From the NCBI GenBank assembly GCA_017882615.1, contig JADGPD010000007.1:1-58609 (forward strand): a stretch of DNA of 58,609 nucleotides, read 5' to 3'. Position 1 is the first letter of the stretch; every line of letters begins with the position of its first letter. The notes under the pieces are model-generated. The model saw only the letters and a list, made by a program, of their open reading frames with translations. It did not search any database and was not told the origin of the DNA. A program made the position numbers and the translations under genes. Below are positions 9,287 through 18,546 of this stretch, one piece after another. The stretch is from Thermoleophilia bacterium. GTDB taxonomy: Bacteria > Actinomycetota > Thermoleophilia > Gaiellales > Gaiellaceae.

Positions 9287-9671
9287 TCTTGATTCACCGC
9301 TTTCCGTTGATTGATGGTGGGCCGTTCGGTTCGCTCTTACCCTGAACTTAGAAATCACGATACCCGCGGACCGCGAGTTGGCGGCGGGCGACGATTCTTC
9401 GAGGCGACGGTTGAGAACGCGGTGGTTCGAACGCATCTCGGCAATCGGAACGACCGACGACGATGCGGAGAGCCCGCTACGCCGCGTGGCCCTAACGTCA
9501 TATTCGGCACGCTGAAGCATCGGACGGCTCTTGTCAATAGCGGTATGAGCAGCGCTTTTTAGTGAAAAGCGCGGAAGTCTATCTCATTCTGCGCCAGTCT
9601 TTTCGACGGCGCTGCGCCTTTCACGCGAGACGCGAGCGCCAATAGAGAGCCGCCGTTTCGCCCCGCCTCGG
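9287..9671. other. Intergenic region between yebC stop and the collagen-like gene
   Basis: No coding frame is convincing. It holds an 8-bp perfect hairpin (GCGCTTTT at 9552-9559 with AAAAGCGC at 9565-9572) about 100 nt past yebC, a candidate end of the pdxT-yebC transcript. The promoter of the collagen-like/oxidase operon should lie in its left half, but I cannot place it with confidence. Confidence 0.5.
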
Positions 9672-10427
9672 TTACGAGGCGACGGCCTCGAGCAGCTGCT
9701 CGGGGATGTCGAAGTTGGCGTAGACCTCTTGCACGTCGTCGAGCTCCTCGAGCGCCTCGACCAGCTTGACCAGCGTGCGCGCCGTCGACTCTTCCGTCAG
9801 CTCGACGGTCGTCTTGGGCAGCATCGTCAACTCGGCCGACTCGATCTGAAAACCTGCTTCTTCGATTGCCTGGCGCAGACCGTGAAGCGCTTCGGGCGCG
9901 GCGGTCACTTCGAAGCTCGAGCCGTCGCCGTCCACGTCGTCGGCGCCACCCTCGGCTGCGGCCAACATCAGGGCGTCCTCGTCCACTCCCTCAGCCGGCA
10001 CGAGCACGACCGCGCGCCGCTCGAACATCCAGCCCACCGAGCCGTCGGTGCCGAGATTGCCGCCGTACTTACCGAAGGTATGGCGCACTTCCGCGGCGGT
10101 GCGGTTGCGATTCTCGGTCAGCGCCTCGACGATGATCGCCACGCCGGCGGATCCGTAGCCCTCGTAGACGACCGTCTCGAAAACCTGCCCGCCCGCGCCC
10201 TCACCGGTGCCCTTGGAGATCGCCCGCTCGATGTTGTCCTTCGGCATCGAGTAGGAACGGGCCTTCTCGATCGCGTTCTGGAGCGCGAGATTGGCGTCGG
10301 GGTCGCCGCCACCCTCCCGGGCCGCGACGATGATCGCGCGTGAGAGCTTCGAGAAGAGCTTGCCGCGCTTGATGTCGGCGGCGCCCTTCTTGTGCTTGAT
10401 CGACGACCACTTGCTATGTCCGGACAC
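9672..10427 (-). CDS. yebC: YebC/PmpR family regulator or translation factor
   Basis: The 251-aa protein starts [17 protein letters not shown], the diagnostic opening of YebC/PmpR/TACO1 proteins, and keeps the [16 protein letters not shown] and [13 protein letters not shown] blocks. Members have been described both as DNA-binding regulators and as factors easing ribosome stalling on proline tracts; sequence alone does not decide. The start is GTG 10427 with GGGAGG 6 nt upstream. The first 14 nt overlap the end of pdxT, so the two are co-translated. Usual downstream partner ruvC is displaced here by the oxidase insertion. Confidence 0.95.
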   Translation of the reverse strand: MSGHSKWSSIKHKKGAADIKRGKLFSKLSRAIIVAAREGGGDPDANLALQNAIEKARSYSMPKDNIERAISKGTGEGAGGQVFETVVYEGYGSAGVAIIVEALTENRNRTAAEVRHTFGKYGGNLGTDGSVGWMFERRAVVLVPAEGVDEDALMLAAAEGGADDVDGDGSSFEVTAAPEALHGLRQAIEEAGFQIESAELTMLPKTTVELTEESTARTLVKLVEALEELDDVQEVYANFDIPEQLLEAVAS

Positions 10428-11007
10428 TCGCTGCCTCCCGTGCTACTTCGCAGAAGAGCTCGTGGACGCGCGTGTCGTCGGTGAGCTCGGGGTGGAACGC
10501 TGCGACAAGGATACGGCCTTCGCGCGCCAGCACGGGCCTCCCATCGTGCTGCGCGAGAATCTCGACCGCCGGGCCGGCGCTCTCGATCCAGGGCGCCCGG
10601 ATAAAGACGGCTCGCAGCGGCCTCGTCTCCCCCACCAGCTCGAGGTCGGTCTCGAAGCTGTGCACCTGGCGCCCGTAGGCGTTGCGGCGAACGACGACGT
10701 CGATCAACCCGAGCAGCGGTTGATCGGGCGTGGCATCGACTGCGCCCCGCGCGAGCAGGATCATGCCGGCGCAGGTACCGAAGATGGCGCCCTTGAAGGC
10801 GAGAATCGCCTGCTCGAGATCGTAGGCGCGCACCAACTTGCCGATCGCGGTGGACTCGCCGCCGGGAATGACCAGGCCGTCCAAGCCGTCTAGCTGATCC
10901 GGTTTTCGTACCTCGCTCGCTCGCGCGCCGAGGCGGCCGAGCACGTTCACGTGCTCGCGGAAGTTGCCCTGGACGGCAAGGACACCGATTTTGAGCGGCT
11001 CTTCCAT
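10414..11007 (-). CDS. pdxT: Pyridoxal 5'-phosphate synthase glutaminase subunit PdxT
   Basis: Class I glutamine amidotransferase that releases ammonia from glutamine for the PdxS lyase in vitamin B6 synthesis. The 197 aa show the PGGEST block (48-53), nucleophile Cys79 in GTCAGM and the catalytic His172/Glu174 pair in FHPELTDD. Length and motifs are complete. The start is ATG 11007. It overlaps yebC by 14 nt. Its partner pdxS is 1.8 kb away at 12827, separated by an SDR and a DUF805 gene on the opposite strand, whereas the two are adjacent in many actinobacteria. Confidence 0.96.
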   Translation of the reverse strand: MEEPLKIGVLAVQGNFREHVNVLGRLGARASEVRKPDQLDGLDGLVIPGGESTAIGKLVRAYDLEQAILAFKGAIFGTCAGMILLARGAVDATPDQPLLGLIDVVVRRNAYGRQVHSFETDLELVGETRPLRAVFIRAPWIESAGPAVEILAQHDGRPVLAREGRILVAAFHPELTDDTRVHELFCEVAREAASVRT

Positions 11008-11116
11008 ACCCTCAGTCTAGATTCCGCCCTTCGGCCCCCGCCCGGTAGATCGTCGGCTCGGGCGCCCTCCTCGCGTTTCGAAGCGACGCGTCTGGTTTGA
11101 ACTCGTCCAGCCCGGC

Positions 11117-11122
11117 TAATGT
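11117..11122 (+). promoter_or_regulatory. Candidate -10 box for a leaderless transcript (SDR gene)
   Basis: TAATGT is followed by 7 nt and then GTG at 11130, with no Shine-Dalgarno. The spacing places the transcription start on the start codon, which also favours 11130 over the longer TTG start at 11097. Confidence 0.5.
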
Positions 11123-11129
11123 TCCACTC

Positions 11130-11819
11130 GTGCTGGTCGCGCTGGTCACGGGAGGAAATCGCGGCATCGGCTTCGAGGTCTGCCGTCAGCTCGGGCGCCT
11201 TGATTACGCCGTGCTTCTCGGCGCGCGCGACTTAGCCAAGGGCGAGGAGGCCGCCGCGGCTCTCAACAGCGAGGGATTGAACGTATCGGCGCTGAAGCTC
11301 GACGTGGCAAACGAGCAAGACATCGCCCGCCTGGGCGAGCTCGAGCGTGTCGACGCGCTGGTCAATAACGCAGGCATAGCACCCGACCGGGCCCATCCCG
11401 ATACGAGCGCTCTGCTCGTCCCCGCCGAGCTCGTCCGCCTCGGCTTCGAGACGAACACGCTCGGCCCCTACCGCATTTGCCAGCAGATCGTTCCGATCAT
11501 GCAGCGGCACGGTTACGGCCGCATCGTCAACGTCGCCAGCGGGATGGCCCAGCTCAGCGAGATGAACGGGCGCTCGCCCGGCTACCGCCTCTCCAAGACC
11601 GCGCTGAACGCGCTCAGCCGCGTCCTCGCCGACGAGCTCAAGGGGATGAACATCCTGGTCAACTCGGTCGACCCCGGCTGGGTCAAGACCGACATGGGCG
11701 GCCGCGCCGCGCCGCTCACCCCGGCGCAGGGCGCCGAAACGATCGTCTGGGCGGCGACGCTGCCCGACGTCGGGCCGACGGGCGGCTTCTTCAAGGAAAA
11801 GCGTCAGATCGCCTGGTAG
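11130..11819 (+). CDS. Short-chain dehydrogenase/reductase, carbonyl-reductase-like
   Basis: NAD(P)-dependent oxidoreductase of the classical SDR fold, 229 aa. The cofactor motif TGGNRGIG is at residues 7-14, then LVNNAGIA, the catalytic serine block VASGMAQL and the YRLSK active site (Tyr-x3-Lys). DPGWVKTDMGG matches the region after the active site in carbonyl-reductase-like SDRs. The substrate is unknown. A TTG start at 11097 would add 11 residues, but the TAATGT box at 11117-11122 argues for GTG 11130. It is an isolated plus-strand gene between pdxT and pdxS. Confidence 0.88.
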   Translation: MLVALVTGGNRGIGFEVCRQLGRLDYAVLLGARDLAKGEEAAAALNSEGLNVSALKLDVANEQDIARLGELERVDALVNNAGIAPDRAHPDTSALLVPAELVRLGFETNTLGPYRICQQIVPIMQRHGYGRIVNVASGMAQLSEMNGRSPGYRLSKTALNALSRVLADELKGMNILVNSVDPGWVKTDMGGRAAPLTPAQGAETIVWAATLPDVGPTGGFFKEKRQIAW

Positions 11820-11842
11820 ACGCGGCTTCGGTTCTACCGCTC

Positions 11843-11871
11843 GCTCCTCTCCGAGACGCTCAGAGAGGAGC
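11843..11871. terminator. 9-bp hairpin between the SDR gene and a sigma-factor relic
   Basis: GCTCCTCTC (11843-11851) pairs perfectly with GAGAGGAGC (11863-11871). It lies 24 nt after the SDR stop, without a T tract, so it is a weak terminator candidate for either strand. Confidence 0.4.
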
Positions 11872-11889
11872 AATGGGGCGCCCGATGTT

Positions 11890-12006
11890 CTAGGCGTACA
11901 CATAATCGAAATGGCGATCGAAGAGGGCGCTAAAAGCACGCGGATCGTCGATCGAGTGACGGATGGAGGCCGCGTCGGTTCTCGTATCGAGAAGCTCGTT
12001 CCTCAT
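11890..12006 (-). pseudogene. N-terminal remnant of an ECF sigma-70 factor
   Basis: A 38-codon minus-strand frame from ATG 12006 reads MRNELLDTRTDAASIRHSID, then DDPRAFSALFDRHFDYVYA, then TAG. The stretch DDPRAFSALFDRHFDYVYAY is the typical start of sigma-70 region 2 in ECF sigma factors of actinobacteria, but everything after it (rest of region 2 and all of region 4) is absent. After the stop only a hairpin and the SDR gene follow. I read it as a truncated gene; a functional 38-residue peptide seems unlikely. Confidence 0.7.
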
Positions 12007-12151
12007 CGTTACCGGTGCTTGCCCGCAGACCGCTGAGAAGCTCTCGCAGTTGCTCGGACCCGAAGCTAGCTAAGTAGCGTCCAGAACGGTTGTTAGGGTG
12101 GCCGTCAGTTAGCCGAGTTCGCGCGGTGCAGCGAAAACGAGAGGAGCGAAG

Positions 12152-12496
12152 TTGAACTGGTACCTGGAAGTGCTCAAGAAGTACACAGTGTTCGACGGTC
12201 GATCTGGGCGAAGCGAGTTCTGGTATTTCGTGCTATTCAGTATCGTCATTAGCATAGTGCTTATGGTCGTCGATAGAGCTGCCGGTACGGTGAGTAGCAC
12301 CGGATACGGCCTTATCGGGAGTATCTACTCTCTAGCGGTCTTGCTCCCCGCTATCGGGGTGGAAATAAGGCGTATGCATGACATCAGCCGCTCGGGTTGG
12401 TGGATCTTATTCCCGATCTATAACATCGTTCTTTGGGCGCGGGAAAGTGACACGGGCGAAAACCAGTACGGCCCGAATCCTAATCGCGCGACCTGA
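12152..12496 (+). CDS. DUF805 family membrane protein
   Basis: The 114-aa protein opens NWYLEVLKKYTVFDGRSGRSEFWYF, the DUF805 signature, then shows about three hydrophobic segments (FSIVISIVLMVV, SIYSLAVLLPAIGV, GWWILFPIYNIVLW) and the conserved VEIRRMHDISRSGWW motif around residues 70-84. It ends ENQYGPNP like other members. Function of the family is unknown; the location is the inner membrane. The start is TTG 12152 with GAGGAG about 6 nt upstream. It is convergent with pdxS. Confidence 0.93.
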   Translation: MNWYLEVLKKYTVFDGRSGRSEFWYFVLFSIVISIVLMVVDRAAGTVSSTGYGLIGSIYSLAVLLPAIGVEIRRMHDISRSGWWILFPIYNIVLWARESDTGENQYGPNPNRAT

Positions 12497-12826
12497 TCAC
12501 TCATAACCGGGTAGAGCCGGATATCAAAAAAAGACCGCAGGCTATCCGGTGCCGTTTCGGCGATTTGTTTTCGCGTAGGCCGGTAACTACGCTGGCTGGC
12601 GACTTGCCGACCACGACGATCGCCCGAGCGGAGATGGTCGAACAATGCCCGCTCGGCACTCCGCTGGGCGGCTTCGCTCGACTTGGCGCCCTTGCCCTGG
12701 CCGCGTTTTCGTCGCCAGCGCGCTTACCGGCGCTGAAAGCAGTCCGCTAATCGGATCGGACAAGAAGGAGTCGCGCAAGGAGGCTCGCGCCACGGGCGCG
12801 GCTACTCGCCCGGCTTCTGTCGACCC
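12497..12826. other. Intergenic region between convergent DUF805 and pdxS genes
   Basis: About 330 bp. Open frames exist on both strands but lack start signals, family resemblance and consistent third-position bias. A 7-bp inverted repeat (CCGGATA 12517-12523 with TATCCGG 12543-12549) is the only structure noted. No gene is called. Confidence 0.5.
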
Positions 12827-13714
12827 CTACCAGCCGCGAGTCTCGAGCAGCTGGCTGTCATCGAGCGAGGCGGTCGAGATCGAGGCCATCGCTTCGCCCA
12901 GGCCCTGCGAGACGCGCGCGAGCACCTCGGGATCCTGGTAGTGCGTGGTCGCCTCGACGATGGCCTTGGCGCGAGGAGCCGGATCGTCCGACTTGAAGAT
13001 GCCCGAGCCGACGAAGACGCCGTCGGCGCCGAGTTGCATGCAAAGCGAGGCGTCGGCGGGGGTTGCGATACCGCCGGCGGTGAAGGTGACGACCGGAAGC
13101 TTGCCGTTACCTGCCACCCACTTGACCAGCTCGATCGGGGCGCCCAGGTTCTTGGCTTCGGCGTAGAGCTCCTCGTCACGCAGCGAGCCGAGCCGGCGGA
13201 TGCCGCCGTAGACCGCACGCATGTGGCGAACGGCATTGACGATATCGCCCGTACCGGCTTCGCCCTTGGTTCGGATCATCGCGGCGCCCTCGGCGATCCG
13301 CCGCAGCGCCTCGCCCAGGTTGCGGCAGCCGCAGACGAAGGGGATCGTGAAGCCCCACTTGTCGATGTGGTGCTCCTCGTCGGCCGGGGTCAACACCTCG
13401 GACTCGTCGATGTAGTCCACCTCGAGCGCCTGCAGGATCTGCGCCTCGGCGAAATGACCGATGCGCGCCTTGGCCATCACGGGAATGGTCACGGCCTCCT
13501 GGATCTCTCGGATCTTGGTCGGGTCGGCCATGCGCGCGACTCCACCTTGGGCGCGGATGTCGGCCGGCACGCGCTCCAGCGCCATGACAGCACAGGCGCC
13601 CGCGTCCTCGGCGATCTTGGCCTGCTCGGCCGTGGTGACGTCCATGATCACCCCGCCCTTGAGCATTTCGGCGAGACCGCTCTTGACGCGCATGGTTCCG
13701 ATTTCGCTATTCAT
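12827..13714 (-). CDS. pdxS: Pyridoxal 5'-phosphate synthase lyase subunit PdxS
   Basis: (Beta/alpha)8 enzyme that forms pyridoxal phosphate from ribose 5-phosphate, glyceraldehyde 3-phosphate and PdxT-derived ammonia. The 295 aa are full length, with the two catalytic lysines at about 82 ([11 protein letters not shown]) and 150 ([11 protein letters not shown]) and the phosphate loop [15 protein letters not shown] 13714 ([13 protein letters not shown]) is chosen over an upstream extension that lacks family similarity. It is divergent from a small membrane protein gene and convergent with DUF805. Confidence 0.96.
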   Translation of the reverse strand: MNSEIGTMRVKSGLAEMLKGGVIMDVTTAEQAKIAEDAGACAVMALERVPADIRAQGGVARMADPTKIREIQEAVTIPVMAKARIGHFAEAQILQALEVDYIDESEVLTPADEEHHIDKWGFTIPFVCGCRNLGEALRRIAEGAAMIRTKGEAGTGDIVNAVRHMRAVYGGIRRLGSLRDEELYAEAKNLGAPIELVKWVAGNGKLPVVTFTAGGIATPADASLCMQLGADGVFVGSGIFKSDDPAPRAKAIVEATTHYQDPEVLARVSQGLGEAMASISTASLDDSQLLETRGW

Positions 13715-13870
13715 CGGTCTCGATTCTACCCGCGCGAGTCGAGCGGGCGCAGGGTTCGGACTGATCATTTCGCCGCTCGGTGCGTCGAGTGGCGGCCGCC
13801 ACGTCCGTCGCGCGCCTTACTGTCGTCGGCGGCGCATCTGGAAACAGCCCTAGCGACTGGAGACACCGAA

Positions 13871-14098
13871 ATGAAGAAAGCAAGCGCCTGGCTTCTTGTC
13901 ATCGGCTGGATCTCCGCTGTGCTCGGCGGTTTGGTCGGCATCTTCATCGGGGCCCATCTCGCTTCGGCCAAGGTTGCTGCCGCAGGCGGAGAAAAGACCT
14001 TCAAGTACGACGATTACTCCCGGAAGCAGGGCATCCCGATGGTCATCATCGGTCTGATGGTCTTCGCGCTCGGGGTGTGGCTACGCGCGAGGGGATAG
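13871..14098 (+). CDS. Small two-helix membrane protein, 75 aa
   Basis: MKKASAWLLVIGWISAVLGG begins a first hydrophobic segment (about residues 6-30). A polar linker, GGEKTFKYDDYSRKQGIP, and a second segment (about 56-72, MVIIGLMVFALGVWL) follow, ending in RARG. ATG 13871 has GGAGA 7 nt upstream. I know no family name; two-helix hairpin proteins like this are common and uncharacterised. A perfect stem-loop follows 74 nt after the stop. Confidence 0.78.
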   Translation: MKKASAWLLVIGWISAVLGGLVGIFIGAHLASAKVAAAGGEKTFKYDDYSRKQGIPMVIIGLMVFALGVWLRARG

Positions 14099-14171
14099 AG
14101 CAGTCGAGACAGGGCTCTCTCGCTTCGACCGACTGAGGAGCTAACGAGCACGTGATCCGGCTCACCAAATA

Positions 14172-14206
14172 TCAAGCTCCCGGGAGGGGGAGCCCCGGGA
14201 GCTTGA
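14172..14206. terminator. Perfect 13-bp stem-loop after the small membrane gene
   Basis: TCAAGCTCCCGGG (14172-14184) pairs with CCCGGGAGCTTGA (14194-14206) around a 9-nt loop. There is no T tract, but its strength and place after the 14098 stop suggest a factor-assisted or structural terminator. Confidence 0.55.
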
Positions 14207-14570
14207 GTCGAACGAAAAGGAGAGCGGGCTAGCCGGAAGGACTAACGTCCTCCCCGCGTTCCCGTTCCCCAGAGGGCACTGCCGCATTCGTGCACCGCTC
14301 CTGCTCCTTCTACCGCGTGTCAGCGGTACCGCAGTCTTTTCGTCAGCCCGAGACCTCGTACAACGCCCTTGAGGTACGCGGACATAATTGACCGTAGTCC
14401 CGTGCCGAAGAGCGCGCATTCCCCCGAACGAGGGAACTCGCGCGGATTCACTCCAACGGGGGATCCAGCCATACCGCGAATGCCCTTGATACGTGGACGT
14501 GATCGCTCCAAACGGCCGCCGGCGAATAGCCGGGCACGGCCGACGCAGCGGCGATAGTCTGACGGCGGCG
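14207..14570. other. Non-coding stretch before the tRNA
   Basis: No frame here has both a start signal and coding-like codon use. The tRNA promoter should lie in the last 60 bp. I see nothing else that I can support. Confidence 0.5.
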
Positions 14571-14644
<74 letters not shown>

Positions 14645-15353
14645 TCCGTTGTCGTTATCACATCAATGTCCCTGCTCAGAGGAGTCTTTCCGTGTCCGGT
14701 CGCTCGGAGGGGCAATCTTGCTTACTCAAACCCGCAGGCGGATGATCCGTCCCTCTGTTCCCGTCGCTGTGGGTCGGCCAGACCCAGTCAAGCAAACGTC
14801 CGGGTCCTGACAGCAGACCGTCGAGTGAGACGAAGAGGGCGACGCGAAGCTCACGCGCGGCATTTCCTTTCACGTCGGAGGCGAGTGGCCAGTTATCGGT
14901 CGAGCGAGCCGAATGATTTCGCCGCGAAACTGGTGCCGGAGGGTATCAAACGGTGACGGTAATGGGCCGGCCCTGAACGAAAGTGGTACTGCTGTCGTCG
15001 TTTGACAGCGAAAGCTGGCATTGCCCACGAGTGACCCTCTCGAGTCGCGGATTGTGACCGCTGAACATGCGATGAACGGAGTTCTTGACCGAGGAGTGCG
15101 AGACCGTCTCGCGAGCAGGAACTCGATACGCAGGTGAATACCCCTGACCCTGAGATCTGCCGGCTCAGTCCTAAGAACACGAATCACGAGTTCGTTGATC
15201 TGGCCGAAATTACGGCGGCCATCAGGCTCCACTCCGCCGGCTTCAAACCTTGTACGGGCCGTTGCTTCCAGTCGCGAGCTGTGAGACGCTGCAAAAGTCC
15301 TGCACATAAATTTCACGTTCGAGGTGAGGGCTAGCCTCAAGAGGAGGTGCTCG
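14645..15353. other. About 700 bp without a recognisable gene, leader of the second oxidase
   Basis: Several open frames occur on both strands, but none has a family signature, a ribosome binding site and coding-like third positions together. No direct repeat of the tRNA 3' end or integrase relic was seen. The right end carries the ribosome binding site AGGAGG (15342-15347) for the oxidase at 15354. It could hold decayed genes or a long regulatory leader. Confidence 0.5.
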
Positions 15354-17711
15354 GTGTCGGGTTTTCGTCGCTCCAGACGTTCTACAGCGGTCTTGGCCGC
15401 AGCTGTGCTGGTCGCTGCGATTGTCGTCGTGGTGGCGGTCATCCGCCTGACCTCGAGCGACTCTCCTACAGCCCAAGTCCCTCTCGATAGTCACACCATC
15501 CCGCAGTTTGCTCAGCAGCTGCCTGTGCTCGACGCTGCCGGCGGTTCCATCCAGACCGTCGACGGGACGAAGTCCGCGACGATCCGGATGTGCGAGTCGA
15601 GCGCCCGCTTGCTCCCGCCCGGAACGTTCAAGAAGGGCGAAGACGTCGCCACCACGGTTTGGAACTACGTGGCCGCCGCCAGCTGCCCGACCAGCGTTCG
15701 CGACACGTACACCGGTCCCGTCGTGCTCGCCAAGCGCGGGACTCCGACAAAGCTGACCTTCATCAATGAGCTCGGCGACACCAGCTCGTCGAAGCTGCTC
15801 GCCTACAAGAACTCGGTCGACCGAACGCTCTTCTGGGCCGACCCTCAGAACGGCGAGATGAATAGCTGCGACAACAAGAAGATCCCCAAGCCGGGCTCGC
15901 CGTGCGCAGAGAACTACAAGGGATCAATCCCGGCGACTGTCCACCTCCACGGCGGTGAGGTTCCGCCCGAGGATGACGGAGGACCGGACTCCTGGTACAC
16001 GAGCGACGGTAAGTTCGTCGGCGCCGAGTACTACTCGCAGTCTGGCAAAGGACCGTCGAACAAGCAGGCCTTGACTTACCCGAACACGCAGGAAGCGGCC
16101 CCCATCTGGTTCCACGACCATACGATGGGCGCGACCCGCCTCAACGTCTTTGCCGGTCTCGCCGGTGCGTACCTGATCGCCGACGACAACCTCAAGCTCG
16201 CAGACGGTCTCGCCGGATATGGCCTGACGAACCACGGCACCCTCGAGCCCACAATCCCGCTCGTCGTTCAAGATCGAATGTTCGACAAAAACGGGCAGCT
16301 CTACTTCCCGGCCGGCACCTCTGGCGGCACGATCAATTCGCCCAATCCCGACCATCCGTACTGGGTGCCTGAGTTCATCGGCGACACCATTCTCGTCAAC
16401 GGCAAGGTTTGGCCGTATCTCAACGTCGAGCCGAAGCGCTACCGCTTCCTGCTACTCGACGGCTCGAACGCCCGCTCCTATGCCATGTCTCTCGTCGACC
16501 CGGTCTCCGGCAACCCAGGCCCCTCGCTGTGGGTCATCGGGACGGACGGCGGCTATCTCAACCGGCCGGCCAAGATCGACGGCCACGCAATCGTCCCGAA
16601 TCAGCTGACCATGATGCCGGGCGAGCGCTACGAGGTCGTCGTGGACTTCAACGGCTTCGAGCGCGGCGTGAACGGCCCGAACGGCAAGTCGTATTCCGGC
16701 ACGTGGTTGCTCAAGAACAGCGCCAAAGCCCCGTATCCGTCGGGCGATCCGATCGACCCGGCTACTACGGGCCGGATCATGGAGTTCAAGGTCGGCGCCT
16801 GCTCCAATCAGCAGTGCGGTGCCAACGACACGAGCTTCAATCCCGCCGCCGGAACCGCAATTCGGACGGGCAAGCAGCAGCTCGTCCGCCTCGTCAACCC
16901 CAACTCCGGCACTCTCGCCAGCGGGGTATCCCCGGCTAAAGTTCGCGCGCTCACGCTCAACGAGATCGAGAAGGAAAAGAGCGTTGCCATCAACCCGACG
17001 ACCGGAAAGTCAACCTCGTATGAGGGGGGCCCGCTGGAGGTCATCGTGAACAACTCGACGTATGACGGCGGGGCCGACATGGCTACGTCTAACTGCAAGC
17101 GTTCGGACTTCAAGCCCGTGACATACAACGGGATGACGTTGTGTATCTCCGAGCAGCCGCGCGAGGGCGACACGGAGGTCTGGGAGATCGTCAACCTGAC
17201 GATCGACGCTCACCCCATCCACATGCATCTAGTGCAGTTCCAGCTCATGAACCGCCAGAACCTCAACGTGGACGCTTACAAGAGCGCCTATGGCAAGGCG
17301 TTCCCGAGCGGTCGATACCAGCCGGAGTTCGGGCCTCCACTCAGCAACCAGCCGTCGGCCGCGTCCGGCGGAACGTTCGGCGGGAACCCGGATATTGCTC
17401 CTTACCTCAAGGGCCGCATCCAGCCGCCCACGCCCGACGAGGCCGGCTGGAAGGACACCGTGATGGCGCAACCGAACCAGGTGACCCGGTTCGTCGTCCG
17501 TTTCGCGCCGACCGATGTCGCCGTTAACGCGCCGGCGTCCAAGCTCGCCTTCCCGTTCGATGCCAGCGGTGGAGGCGTACGCGGGTACGTGTGGCATTGC
17601 CACATCGTCGACCACGAGGACAACGAGATGATGCGGCCGTACGACGTCGTGTTGAACCCGGCCGCCCCGAGCGCGCCGAATCGCGCACTCAGGATCGGGC
17701 GTGACTACTAG
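15354..17711 (+). CDS. Secreted or membrane-anchored multicopper oxidase, 785 aa
   Basis: CotA/bilirubin-oxidase-like copper enzyme acting outside the membrane. The N-terminus is RRSRRS, then a long hydrophobic anchor (about residues 11-31). All copper sites are present: HLHGG (197-201), FHDHTMG (253-259), HPIHMH (620-625) and WHCHIVDHEDNEMM (747-760). Cys pairs in the first domain (RMCESS, SCPTS, SCDNKK, SPCAEN) suggest disulfides. GTG 15354 is chosen for its AGGAGG 6 nt upstream. It shares the domain plan of the 4576-8736 oxidase but lacks the GSGY repeats and FN3-like tail. The substrate is unknown. Confidence 0.93.
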   Translation: MSGFRRSRRSTAVLAAAVLVAAIVVVVAVIRLTSSDSPTAQVPLDSHTIPQFAQQLPVLDAAGGSIQTVDGTKSATIRMCESSARLLPPGTFKKGEDVATTVWNYVAAASCPTSVRDTYTGPVVLAKRGTPTKLTFINELGDTSSSKLLAYKNSVDRTLFWADPQNGEMNSCDNKKIPKPGSPCAENYKGSIPATVHLHGGEVPPEDDGGPDSWYTSDGKFVGAEYYSQSGKGPSNKQALTYPNTQEAAPIWFHDHTMGATRLNVFAGLAGAYLIADDNLKLADGLAGYGLTNHGTLEPTIPLVVQDRMFDKNGQLYFPAGTSGGTINSPNPDHPYWVPEFIGDTILVNGKVWPYLNVEPKRYRFLLLDGSNARSYAMSLVDPVSGNPGPSLWVIGTDGGYLNRPAKIDGHAIVPNQLTMMPGERYEVVVDFNGFERGVNGPNGKSYSGTWLLKNSAKAPYPSGDPIDPATTGRIMEFKVGACSNQQCGANDTSFNPAAGTAIRTGKQQLVRLVNPNSGTLASGVSPAKVRALTLNEIEKEKSVAINPTTGKSTSYEGGPLEVIVNNSTYDGGADMATSNCKRSDFKPVTYNGMTLCISEQPREGDTEVWEIVNLTIDAHPIHMHLVQFQLMNRQNLNVDAYKSAYGKAFPSGRYQPEFGPPLSNQPSAASGGTFGGNPDIAPYLKGRIQPPTPDEAGWKDTVMAQPNQVTRFVVRFAPTDVAVNAPASKLAFPFDASGGGVRGYVWHCHIVDHEDNEMMRPYDVVLNPAAPSAPNRALRIGRDY

Positions 17712-17842
17712 AACGAACTAGGTTCGTAAGATCGAGTCAGCCGGCCGAATGCCCGCCTGGCGCCGCAATGGACCGATTCGTGGTTCCCGCAACCGGGCCA
17801 GGGCGCCGCGGCACACCGAAGCAACTCGGAGAACGGCAACGC

Positions 17843-17870
17843 ACATCGCGAGGGCAGCTACTCGCGATGT
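17843..17870. terminator. 10-bp hairpin spanning the acyltransferase stop codon
   Basis: ACATCGCGAG (17843-17852) pairs exactly with CTCGCGATGT (17861-17870) around an 8-nt loop that contains the minus-strand TAG. It lies between two convergent genes; there is no T tract. Confidence 0.4.
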
Positions 17871-18436
17871 CGGATCGGGCGGGCCGGCACGCCGGCCACA
17901 ACGATGCCGGGCTCGACTGGGTGCGTCACAACCGCGCCCGCCGCCACAACAGCGCCGGTGCCCACATCGGCCAGCACCGTTGCCGCCGACGCAATCCACG
18001 AGTCCGCACCAATCGACACTCGTTCCACGCGGACGTCCTGCTCCCGCATGGGTTGCCCCAGATCCATTCCGTGCCGTCCAGAGATAACACTGACGTGGTT
18101 GCCGATCATGGTGCCGTCGCCGATCGACGTCAGTCCCAGCGAGCAGAATCGACCGACGTACACGCTCTCGCCGAGCTCGGTATCGCGGTACGTGAGCACC
18201 GTTCCGAAGCCGATCGACGTTCCACTGCCGCACCGTGCGAGAAGCGCCCGATAGACGTAACGGCGAACGACGGTGCCCAGGGGGCCCGGCAGCAGCGAAA
18301 CCGCCTCGCTCGTCGCGCGGAAAGACCTCGTCCTACCGATTACGAGCGACCCAACTGCGTGGATGAGAAGCACCGGGAGGGCGCACAGTCGGCCGACGAT
18401 GGCGCCGAGGATCCGTCGCAGCGGTGATTTGTTCAA
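17858..18436 (-). CDS. Hexapeptide-repeat (left-handed beta-helix) acyltransferase
   Basis: 192-aa transferase of the LbH acetyltransferase superfamily (CatB/WcaF/Maa-like). It has a basic hydrophobic N-terminus and then imperfect hexapeptide repeats from about residue 75 (IGFGTV, IGDGTMIGNHV, IGADSWIASAATV, VGTGAVVAAGAVV) and the closing VVAGVPARPIR motif typical of the family. ISGRHGMDLG should supply the catalytic His. TTG 18436 is chosen because AGGAGG lies 5 nt upstream; GTG 18475 would add 13 residues without such a site. The acceptor is unknown, perhaps a surface glycan. Confidence 0.88.
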   Translation of the reverse strand: MNKSPLRRILGAIVGRLCALPVLLIHAVGSLVIGRTRSFRATSEAVSLLPGPLGTVVRRYVYRALLARCGSGTSIGFGTVLTYRDTELGESVYVGRFCSLGLTSIGDGTMIGNHVSVISGRHGMDLGQPMREQDVRVERVSIGADSWIASAATVLADVGTGAVVAAGAVVTHPVEPGIVVAGVPARPIRHRE

Positions 18437-18546
18437 GCCGACCTCCTGCCGCCAGTCTGATGCCCCGACGCTCACTGCGCGATTCTGTCACAGGTTTCTC
18501 CCGTTGATGTCGCGCGCGATACCCTTCTACGCCGGTCGAACCGCGC

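Noticed and set aside
12418-12793. Small minus-strand frames between DUF805 and pdxS
   Set aside because: No start signal or recognisable family; one overlaps DUF805 in antisense.
14870-15442. 190-codon minus-strand frame upstream of the second oxidase
   Set aside because: It covers the oxidase ribosome site and its N-terminus in antisense; composition is not coding-like and no motif is recognised.
17711-17730. ACGAAC-TAG-GTTCGT palindrome after the second oxidase
   Set aside because: The spacer is 3 nt, not 4 as in SOS boxes, and it lies after a stop codon; more likely a chance or weak hairpin.
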